A stretch of DNA of 64,000 nt from Pedinophyceae sp. YPF-701 (taxonomy: Eukaryota > Chlorophyta > Pedinophyceae), in contig CAJZHL010000010.1 in the NCBI GenBank assembly GCA_916048055.1, forward strand, positions 578,501-642,500. Direction: 5' to 3'. Below the pieces are notes generated by a model. That model searched no databases. It was not told the DNA's origin and worked only from the letters and a program-made list of their open reading frames with translations. This document shows positions 21,406-29,372 of the stretch, in pieces. The position numbers and the translations under genes were made by a program. Within the stretch, counting starts at the first letter, position 1; each line of letters begins with the position of its first letter.

Positions 21406-24400
21406 ATGGGGCAGGGCGCGAGCGTCGGGCGGGTCGCTGCCGCGCCGGAGGCCGTGCGGGACGCGGGAGCCCTGAACGGCGTCGAAGGCGCGAACGGCAG
21501 CTATGATCACCATCTCCAGGCCCACACCGACACCACGGTGTGCCTGACTCCCCAAAACGGCGGGGGAAAGGGAGGCTCACGGCCCGGAAAGCCCAAGGGG
21601 TGGAAGAGCAAGAGCGGCACCGTCAGCCCGTACGCGACGCCGCAGCAAGGGCCTCGAGGCTCCCACGACGCGGCAGCGCGGGACGTCCCAGGTGCGAACC
21701 CTGCCCGCGACGCACCACGCCGCCCGCTGCTCCGCCCGTCTTCCACCCGCCGCCCGCGCCTTGCCCGCGGCCACCGCTCCCCCAGCCCTGGACGTGCACA
21801 CTCACCGCTGCACTGCGGGCCCGGCGCCGGCCCCGACGCCCCACGCGGCACGTGCGGCCGCGCCCCGCGGCATCCTCGCACATCGTACAGTCGCTCAGGG
21901 GACACGCCGTGCGGTCTGCGCGACGCAGATGGCGCGGAGCTGGCGAACGGGGGCGAGGATGCCCCGTACAGTCCTGCGGCGGAGCCCGTGGCGACGGCGC
22001 AGTGCGGGTGCGGCTCCAGCCTCTCCGCGGTGTGGAACAACCACCTTCGTCCGGCGTTCTCCCCGCGGCGCATCGAGCCGGAGCAGGACGGCGCCTCGCC
22101 CTCGGCCGGCGGAGGGGCCACGAAGCCGCGCACGCCGTCGCGCCTGGCGCTCTTCTCGCCGCGCGCGCTCGCGCAGGCCGCGAGGGACCGCCGGGAGCAG
22201 CGGAGGCGCGACCGCGAGGACCGCATTTCCTCGGAGGGCTCCGGACCCGAGCGCAGCAACCTGTCGATGATGGGCGGGGCCGCGCGAATCAACAGCTGGC
22301 GCAAGTCCCGCGCGAGCCAGAGCGAGAGCTCGTTCTCGGGCAAGGGCAGGAAGGACAAGCGGAACTCCGCGGAGGAGGTCACGCCGCGGCAGCAGTCCCG
22401 CCTGGGCCGCCTGCCCCCGCAGGCGCAGAAGAAGGCCACGGCGCCGGTGCTCAAGTCGGCGCTGAGCAACAGCAAGATGAACGCGACCGCGGGCGTCGCG
22501 GAGGAGGCGAGCGCGCCCGCGCGCCGCGTCGGGTTCTCGTCCGCGGGGGACGTCCTCGAGCCAGCGCCGTCGACGCCGGTGCGCGGCGTCAAGTTCGCGG
22601 GCGGGGACAGCGAGACGGAGTCGCCGCGCGTGACGGGCGGCGGCGCGCGGCGGAAGGGCGTGGCGTTCGCGGGCCCGCCGTCGGACAGCGAGGCCGCGGA
22701 GGGGTCGCGGCGCGTGGGGTTCGCCGCGACGGACGGCGGGACGAGCAAGTCGGCCAGCGGGCCGAAGCGGCGCGGCGTGGCGTTCGCGGCGGACGACGAC
22801 GACGACGGCCCCGGCGTGGGCGGCGCGGCGGAGCTGTTCAGCCCGCGCACCGTCGCGCGCGCGCTCTCGATCCACGGGCGCAGCGCGGCGGACGACGACG
22901 AGGGCGGGGTGACCACGTACGAGGACGTCGCCAAGTCGATCCGCGCGGCCAAGCGCCGCGACTTCGACGCCATGAGTTTCAAGTCGGCCAAGACGGCCAA
23001 GTCGTTCAAGTCCACGCGGTCGGTGCGGCGGCGCGGAGGCAAGTCGCGCGTCGAGCGCGACGACGACGACGAGGACGATGAGGACGCGAAGAGCCACGCG
23101 TCCGACGGCAGCCAGGACCTGGCGGGCTTCGGGCGCGAGAGCGGGCGCGAGAGCGTGCACTCGGAGCACTGGGACCGCGCGGGGGGGGGCCTTTCGCCGC
23201 GTGGGACTGCCGACGCGCTGGACCCTGCGCTGCGGAGCAGCGTGTCGGGCAACGGGAACGTCGACGCGATCATGCGCCCGAACTCGAGATTCGCGCCGGT
23301 GGCGGTACCGAGCGGGCTGCTGCGGTGGCACAGCAACGCGGGCGACGGCGCGCTGTCGCCGACGGCGCGCGGGCCGAGCGCGTCGGGGAGCGGGAGGGAC
23401 GCGGGCGGCGGGGCGAAGAAGCGCCGCGGGGTGATGTTCAACAACGTGGTGGAGGAGTCGCCGTCGGCGTCGTCGCGGCAGGGCGAGTCGTTCACGGCGG
23501 CGGCGGGGCCGGGCGGCGCGCTCACCGAGGGCAACCTGGCGATGATCGACGCGACGGAGCGCCCGGTCGGCCTGCCCGGCTTCGAGAAGAAGCCGCTGCC
23601 GGCCGACGCGCGGTCGGCGCGCACGGGCGTGTCGCGGCAGGTCCGGCGCGAGAAGAACCTCAACGTCGGCGCCATCGGCAGCCAGGTCTTCCTGAACCAG
23701 TACGCGCTCCTCAAGACGCTCGGGCAGGGCTCGTTCGGCGCGGTGTACCTGTGTTTCGACCTCTCCGAGTCGCGCATGGTCGCCGTGAAGCGCGTCGAGC
23801 GCGAGAAGCGCTCCAAGGCGGCCTCCAAGGCCATGGGCGGGCAGCAGGACCCGGAGAAGGTCCTGCGGCACGAGATCGAGGTGATGGAGCAGCTCACGCA
23901 CCCGAACGTGGTGCGGGTGTACGAGGTGATCGACGACCCGGACTCGAAGCTGCTGCTGGTGGTGATGGAGTTCATCCAGGGCGGGCCCGTGCAGGAGGAC
24001 TTGCCCGACGGGTCGTGCGAGCGGCTGAGCGAGCCCGTGGCGCGCGGGGTGTTCCGGCAGCTGCTGCTCGGGCTCGCGTACATCCACGGGAGCGGCGTCA
24101 TCCACGGCGACATCAAGCCGGCCAACCTGGCCTACGACACCAAGGGGACGGTCAAGCTGATCGACTTCGGGTCCGCGACGTTCTTCCCCGTGACGGACGA
24201 GACGCTCGACGGCGACGAGGACGGCGAGAAGGCGCGCCTGGCCAAGGGCGGCGAGGGCCTGCCCGACCCGCTGAACGGCAACGCGTTCTGGTACTACAAG
24301 GACACGCTCCAGAAGGCGCAGGGCACGCCGGCGTTTTTGTCGCCGGAGATGTGCTGGGGCGACCCCACGTCGGGCCGCAGCGCGGACCTGTGGGCGTCGG

Positions 24401-26739
24401 CGGTGACGCTCTACCACCTGCTGGTCGGCGACCTGCCGTTCGGGCGCAAGAGCGGCACGGTGTTCGCCATCTACGACGCGATCATCGACGACGAGATGCG
24501 CGAGCCGCCCGAGGAGTTCGGGCTGAGCGAGGGCGCGCTGAGCCTCCTGCGCGGCATGCTGGCCAAGGACCCCAAGGAGCGGCTGACGTTTGGCGCGGTG
24601 GTCGACCACCCGTGGGTGACGGACGACGGCAAGCTGCCGATGCGCACGCTCGTGATGGAGGCCGTCGAGCGCGGGCGGGTCGAGGTGGTCGAGGGCGACG
24701 ACCTCGGGGACGACCGCGTGTACGGCGCGCTGGTCTCGCGCGAGTTCGGGCTCCTGGGCAAGGACGACTGGATGGACGACAGCGAGGCCGACAGCGACGA
24801 GCTGATGTCGGTGGAGTCCGAGATCGAGGCGGAGCTGCGCGACGACGACGTGGTCTTCTTGACCGAGAGCGAGAAGTTCCGCGGGATGACCAAGCGGTAC
24901 CAACCCGGGGAGTACCTGTGCTGCGAGGGCGAGGAGGCGGGGACGTGCTTCTTCATCATTCAGGGGCAGGTCGACGTGTTCAAGCTGCGGGTCGCGGAGG
25001 AGGTGCCGCCGGACGGGTCGAGCCAGGCGGGGTCGGCGCTGTCGGCGCGGTCGTCAGCGCCGGAGCTCCCGCCGCCGCACGCCATCGACGCCAAGCAGCT
25101 GGGGCGGCTCATCAGCGAGGGGCGCGCGATCCAGAGCGAGCGCATCGACGACGCGGTGCCCGTCGGGAGCCCGCGGTTCCTGCCCGGACGGCGGCACCAG
25201 TCGATGAACGTGAGCGAGAACCTCGAGGCGAGCGCGGCGGCGCAGCCCGCGCGGAAGTCCGCGGACAGCCGGCGGTCGCGGCGGCGGAGCAGCCTGGTCG
25301 CCGCGCAGGTCGCGGGGCTCGCGGGCGAGCTCGACCAGCTCTCGCACGAGCTCGAGGAGAAGGCCGCGGCGGAGGCGACGCAGGAGGACGGCAGCGGCGC
25401 GGGAGGGAACGCGTTCCTCGACGCGCCCGACGCCGCGGCCGCGCCCGCCAAGCCGCCCGCGAAGCTCCCGCCGATCAAGGGCGCCCCGGCGGCCAAGGCG
25501 ACCGCCCCGGCGGCGGCCAAGCCCAAGGGCAAGAGCATGTTTGGCGCGTACAAGGTCAGCATGGTGCCGAAGAAGGTGCCGAAGAAGAAGCCGCCCGCGC
25601 CGAAGCTGAAGCGGTACGAGTCCGGGAAGGCGTGGGACATCGAGGACGTGGTGCCGGAGAGCGACCACAGCAGCGAGGACGACGACGACGACGACGACGA
25701 TGACGACGACGACGACGCGGCGAGCAGCAAGGGCAAGGACAAGGGCGAGGCCGGGCCGAGCGCGGGGGCCCCGGCGGGGCGCGGGCCGCTGGAGTCGGTG
25801 TCGGAGGTGCCGCACGCGGCGCCGCCGGCGGTGGGGGCGGTGCAGCCGGACTCGCTCATCTCGCGCGCGCGGCAGTTCGACTCGGTCGACTCGATGGCGA
25901 AGGCGCAGATGCGCGGGGGCGGGCGCGGGGAGGCGCTGGACCGCATGGTGATGGACACGGTCAACAGCCTGATGCCGACGGTGGACATGTGGCGCAAGGA
26001 GGGCACGAACCAGTCGCACCTCGCGCGCATGGGCCCGCGGTGCTTTGCGGGCGAGATGGCGCTGCTATCCAAGTCCGGGATCCGCAGCGCGACGATCCAG
26101 GCGGTCGGGGACGTCGAGGCGATCTGCCTGCCGTCGGACGAGCTCTTCCAGGTGGCGCTCGCGCGGCCGAACCTGCAGGTGCACCTGAAGCACCTGCTGG
26201 CGCAGCGGCGGGCCAACCGGCGGATGATGGAGGCGGTGGAGGCGCTCGCGGACCTGCACCAGACGCTCAAGGGCGGCGTCGACGGGTTCATCTTCAAGGA
26301 CAAGACGCGGCCGAAGGACGCGGTGCCGACGCACCGCGGGCCCTCGCGGGTGGAGTCGAGCGTCGCGGGCGGCAAGCCCTCGGGCGGGCGCGCCAGCCGC
26401 GTGTCGCAGGCCACGAGCCACAGGAGCATGCCCGACGAGGACGACTTCGAGGACGACGGCGACTACAGCGCGGCGCAGGAGCCGGAGGACTGGGTGGACC
26501 CGCAGGAGGCGCCGCAGGAGGCGCCGCGGGTCGCGCCGCAGGAGGCGCCGCGGGTCGCGGGCGGCGGCGTGCTGGGCTTCATGGCGCGGACGACGGGCGG
26601 GACGGAGAAGGCGCCCGGTCCGCGGCTGGCGGTGCTGGGCGGGGCGTCGGGCGGGAACTCGGCCCGCGGGACCGAGAACGAGCGCGCGGACGGCTCGCGG
26701 GCGATGATGGAGCGGGTGTCGGCCGAGCTGGCGGCGTGA
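21406..26739 (+). CDS. Large CaMKK/GRIK-like Ser/Thr kinase with split cyclic-nucleotide-binding domain
   Basis: Two exons, 21406-21691 and 21899-26739, give 1708 residues; the 207-base intron is a multiple of three with no in-frame stop, so unspliced RNA is also open. The start MGQGAS is a good N-myristoylation signal (Gly2, Ser6). Residues about 300-605 are disordered with six repeated RVxF-like motifs. The kinase domain spans about 692-1009: GQGSFGAVYL glycine loop, VAVKR lysine, HGDIKPAN catalytic loop (HGD, as in plant GRIK kinases), DFGSA and SPEMCWGDPTSG. A cyclic-nucleotide-binding fold begins near 1083 (FRGMTKRYQPGEYLCCEGEEAG, FFIIQGQVDVFK). It is interrupted by about 350 disordered residues with a poly-Asp run near 1354-1370, then resumes near 1476 (CFAGEMALLSKSGIRSATIQ). 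Function is inferred: a membrane-tethered activating kinase gated by a ligand. Its substrates are unknown. Confidence 0.9.
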   Translation: MGQGASVGRVAAAPEAVRDAGALNGVEGANGSYDHHLQAHTDTTVCLTPQNGGGKGGSRPGKPKGWKSKSGTVSPYATPQQGPRGSHDAAARDVPGANPARDAPRRPLLRPSSTRRPRLARGHRSPSPGRAHSPLHCGPGAGPDAPRGTCGRAPRHPRTSYSRSGDTPCGLRDADGAELANGGEDAPYSPAAEPVATAQCGCGSSLSAVWNNHLRPAFSPRRIEPEQDGASPSAGGGATKPRTPSRLALFSPRALAQAARDRREQRRRDREDRISSEGSGPERSNLSMMGGAARINSWRKSRASQSESSFSGKGRKDKRNSAEEVTPRQQSRLGRLPPQAQKKATAPVLKSALSNSKMNATAGVAEEASAPARRVGFSSAGDVLEPAPSTPVRGVKFAGGDSETESPRVTGGGARRKGVAFAGPPSDSEAAEGSRRVGFAATDGGTSKSASGPKRRGVAFAADDDDDGPGVGGAAELFSPRTVARALSIHGRSAADDDEGGVTTYEDVAKSIRAAKRRDFDAMSFKSAKTAKSFKSTRSVRRRGGKSRVERDDDDEDDEDAKSHASDGSQDLAGFGRESGRESVHSEHWDRAGGGLSPRGTADALDPALRSSVSGNGNVDAIMRPNSRFAPVAVPSGLLRWHSNAGDGALSPTARGPSASGSGRDAGGGAKKRRGVMFNNVVEESPSASSRQGESFTAAAGPGGALTEGNLAMIDATERPVGLPGFEKKPLPADARSARTGVSRQVRREKNLNVGAIGSQVFLNQYALLKTLGQGSFGAVYLCFDLSESRMVAVKRVEREKRSKAASKAMGGQQDPEKVLRHEIEVMEQLTHPNVVRVYEVIDDPDSKLLLVVMEFIQGGPVQEDLPDGSCERLSEPVARGVFRQLLLGLAYIHGSGVIHGDIKPANLAYDTKGTVKLIDFGSATFFPVTDETLDGDEDGEKARLAKGGEGLPDPLNGNAFWYYKDTLQKAQGTPAFLSPEMCWGDPTSGRSADLWASAVTLYHLLVGDLPFGRKSGTVFAIYDAIIDDEMREPPEEFGLSEGALSLLRGMLAKDPKERLTFGAVVDHPWVTDDGKLPMRTLVMEAVERGRVEVVEGDDLGDDRVYGALVSREFGLLGKDDWMDDSEADSDELMSVESEIEAELRDDDVVFLTESEKFRGMTKRYQPGEYLCCEGEEAGTCFFIIQGQVDVFKLRVAEEVPPDGSSQAGSALSARSSAPELPPPHAIDAKQLGRLISEGRAIQSERIDDAVPVGSPRFLPGRRHQSMNVSENLEASAAAQPARKSADSRRSRRRSSLVAAQVAGLAGELDQLSHELEEKAAAEATQEDGSGAGGNAFLDAPDAAAAPAKPPAKLPPIKGAPAAKATAPAAAKPKGKSMFGAYKVSMVPKKVPKKKPPAPKLKRYESGKAWDIEDVVPESDHSSEDDDDDDDDDDDDDAASSKGKDKGEAGPSAGAPAGRGPLESVSEVPHAAPPAVGAVQPDSLISRARQFDSVDSMAKAQMRGGGRGEALDRMVMDTVNSLMPTVDMWRKEGTNQSHLARMGPRCFAGEMALLSKSGIRSATIQAVGDVEAICLPSDELFQVALARPNLQVHLKHLLAQRRANRRMMEAVEALADLHQTLKGGVDGFIFKDKTRPKDAVPTHRGPSRVESSVAGGKPSGGRASRVSQATSHRSMPDEDDFEDDGDYSAAQEPEDWVDPQEAPQEAPRVAPQEAPRVAGGGVLGFMARTTGGTEKAPGPRLAVLGGASGGNSARGTENERADGSRAMMERVSAELAA

Positions 26740-27439
26740 TGTGTGCGGGGGCCGCCGAGGCTGATTTGGCTTGGCATCGTCGCACGGCCCACGTGCACGA
26801 TTATTGCGACAGTCGTGTGCTGTTGAAAGATTGTCCACTACATTGTGATCCAAGCGCATGAGGACGAGTCGCGTGCGTCGCGAGGTTCAGGCAGCGAGGT
26901 GGAGAGAGCGGCGGGGTGATCGAGTGGCGGCGCGAGGGTGCTCAGAGCAGCGTGCTCGGACCTCACAGAGACTCTCGTTGCCGGGGCGCACCACCCGATT
27001 CTTGCTCCTCCGGGAGCGCATGGTGGTGCACGCTCGTTCAACAGGCCCAGGCAACGGGGTGCCGATCCCACCGAGGGGAGAAGGGGGCGTCAGACAGCCT
27101 GCGCGGGGAGGCGCGGGCGCAGCGCAGCCGCCGCAGGGGGAACGTCCGGGCGGCGTGCTTGAGACGGACGAAAAGCAGCAGGAAGCAGTCTCGTCGCTTC
27201 GAACCTAGTTCAGACCGCCGCGCGACTCCCCCAGGTGCGCGCGCTACTCAGCGGCTTCGGCGCGCGGTCGCCTATCCCTCGGGGCGAGGTTTGTCAGCCG
27301 GGGGCGCACTGCCGTGTGATCAACGACGATTCGTACCAGGCTGAGACGGGTGTTGCACGGACCGCTGAACCCGCCGGGGCCTGGCTGAGAGCAAGCGAGC
27401 ATGTACTTCGGGCCGCAGCAACTGCCGCGCGCACCCGGG
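26740..27439. other. Intergenic, downstream of the kinase gene
   Basis: No supported gene or RNA was found; the beginning should be the kinase 3' UTR. This marks the start of the accessory stretch. Confidence 0.4.
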
Positions 27440-27625
27440 CGCGCCTCGCAGGCTGCACAGGCATTGCACATGGAGCTTCGACTCCAGGCCAGCGAGGTTC
27501 GCTCGGAGGGAGGGAGACTTGGGTCGCAGGTTCGGGGCCCGACGCGAGCCGCGCGTGGTAGGGGGCGCCGGGCTCCGCGGGGGGGCGCCGGCGCTTGCAG
27601 CGGCCGCCGCTGCGGCTGAAGTGGC
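27440..27625. repeat. Dispersed repeat, copy A
   Basis: About 170 bases here align by eye with 32450-32640. The best block is the shared stretch GGGGCCCGACGCGAGCCGCG (27535 and 32555 regions), followed by GGCGCCGGCGCTTGCAGC in both. No clear frame is kept, so this looks like an old transposon remnant. Confidence 0.5.
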
Positions 27626-27689
27626 AAGACATTACATGTACCAGGACCTACATACCTCTCCGCCCTAGTGGAGATGTTCTGGCAGACAG

Positions 27690-28330
27690 CCCGCAATCAG
27701 TGCGGCGCTGACTGCCAAGCCGAGCGCGTACGCGCGCCTGGTGGAGGAGAACGAGGTTTACCTGCAGGATCAGCTGATGACGCCATCAGGTGCGTTTTAT
27801 CTTCGAGGGGGGCTGGGGGGGGAAGGGTCGAAGCACATGGCACGACGCGGTGATTCAAACTTGCCTGTTGTCGCCCGACGCGTCGAAACAGGGTCGCCCC
27901 TCTCTGTTTGGTTGTACATTCGTCGGGTGCTCGCAGGTTGCACAGGTGGTGGCTCCGCGAGTGCCGAACGGCGGCTGGGAAGCACGTTGACCGGCGTGAT
28001 GCTCCGAGCGCGCACGTCCTCTCCAACCGCCCCAGGCCCGAGGGCGCCGAAGCGCTCGCTGCGTGGGTTGGCCTCCAGCCTCGGGGCCCGCGGACGTCGG
28101 ACATCGACGCCCTGCAGGCCCAGCTGATGCGGGTCGGCGGGCACGTCCTTGACGGCATGCCGCTGGTGCTGATGCGGGCCGGGGTCCTCGGCCCGCCCGG
28201 AAGATACTCGTACGGCGAGTTCTTCCGGGCGAGCGGCGACGCGGTGGACCCGCGTCTCTGCCATCTTCAAGACGGTGACCAGGAGTGGGACGGCGAGGCC
28301 GAGACCGGCGGCCCACCCGGCGAACCTTGG
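27690..28330 (+). pseudogene. Exon-like coding remnants of an unrecognised protein
   Basis: An exon-like stretch at 27690-27789 follows a CAG and ends at a GTGCGT donor; it reads SAYARLVEENEVYLQDQLM. A second open stretch at about 27950-28330 reads AHVLSNRPRPEGAEALAAWV and, further on, MRVGGHVLDGMPLVLMRAG and YSYGEFFRASGDAVDP. The two parts do not join in phase in an obvious way, and I could not find a start or stop for a whole gene. I do not recognise the protein family. The second part is duplicated as an inverted copy downstream, with mostly third-position differences, which argues that this frame was translated at least until the duplication. It may be a decayed gene or a gene with further exons I missed. 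Confidence 0.35.
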
Positions 28331-28537
28331 GCCGCCGGTCTCGGCCTCGCCGTCCCACTCCTGGTCGCCATCCTGCAGGTGGCAGCGACGCGGGTCCACC
28401 GCGTCGCCACTCGCCCGGAACAACTCGCCGTACGAGTAGCTTCCGGCCGGGCCGAGGACCCCGGCCCGCATCAGCACCAGCGGCATGCCGCCAATGACGT
28501 GCCCGCCGACCCGCATCGGCTGGGCCAGATCCTGCAC
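28112..28537. repeat. Long near-perfect palindrome (inverted duplication of a coding segment)
   Basis: The left arm (about 28112-28313) and right arm (about 28328-28537) are reverse complements at about 93% identity over the best 195 bases, with a central spacer of about 15 bases. Read from either side, the arms give nearly the same peptide (MRVGGHV, GMPLVLMRAGVLGP, YSYGE, FRASGDAVDPR). A transcript would form a hairpin of about 200 base pairs. Confidence 0.9.
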
Positions 28538-29372
28538 AGATCCGAACCAGCGGCAGCGTTTCGCCGGTGCTTTCGTCTCGACTTAGCTGCGGGGTCGCGA
28601 CGCACCCGCCGCGGTCAGGTTGGAGCCCGGCCTGATGGATCGTCCGCGCCCGTCTGGTGGAGCGGAGGCAGAGCTTTTGCTCGCCAATGAAGTGAGGCTG
28701 TTCGTCATGTCATGCTGCGCGCGCTCACAACGCGCTGTCGCAGCGGTGGGACCTCACCCTCGGGCACACTAGAGCCCGGCGGACGATGTTCGGCCCCTTC
28801 TCCCGCGCGCCTCGCCCCGCGCGGTCTGCCACGTTGGGCGACTGCAGTCAGGGGAAGGTGTCCTCGACTGAGCGCGTGAGGGCCGATATGAGCCCCTCGC
28901 CGCGCCGGCTGCGTACATCGGGCAGCGTCCAGCGTCGCGGCCGTACGAAACTGCAACTTATCGCAGCCGCGCATCGGCCACTGCAGAGCGAGGAACACCA
29001 GGGGTCGTGTACGCGCATTCTGCGGGCGGTGAACAGGTGTGTGCGTGTACACGCGTGGTATGCATCAGTGGCAGCGCGGCACTGTACATGTGTGTCCGGA
29101 ACGCGCCTGCATGCGGCACCGCTGGCGATGCAGCCTAGGTGCTTGGCGCGCTGCCGCGTGCGGATGCCGCGTTCGAGGCGCATGTCAAGCGTGGCGCTAC
29201 GACGTTCAGTATCAGAGGAGCACGGCGAGATGTCGGCCGCGCGTCGCTGTCATCGCGCAACGTCGTTGCGGGCCCCACCTCCCAACTGCCTCCCCTCGTT
29301 GTTTCCTTGGGCGCAGGAGGCGGCGCACGGGGGCGGGAACGCGACACGGCAGCTTCAGACGATCACATCATC
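28538..29372. promoter_or_regulatory. Upstream region of LRR gene 1
   Basis: The part from about 29039 to 29372 is clearly similar to sequence just upstream of the three minus-strand LRR genes (about 58098-58430, 60769-61090 and 63416-63740, reversed), so the promoter or 5' UTR was duplicated with the genes. No specific element was recognised in the rest. Confidence 0.5.

Noticed and set aside
21507-24903. Very long antisense open frames (up to about 1000 codons) opposite the kinase gene
   Set aside because: They are Arg/Pro/Ala-rich shadows of GC-rich coding sequence; the plus-strand protein has clear kinase and cNMP-domain motifs.
25670-25722. Poly-Asp run in the kinase as a sign of frameshift or sequencing error
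   Set aside because: The frame and codon character are the same on both sides, and the cNMP domain resumes in the same frame.
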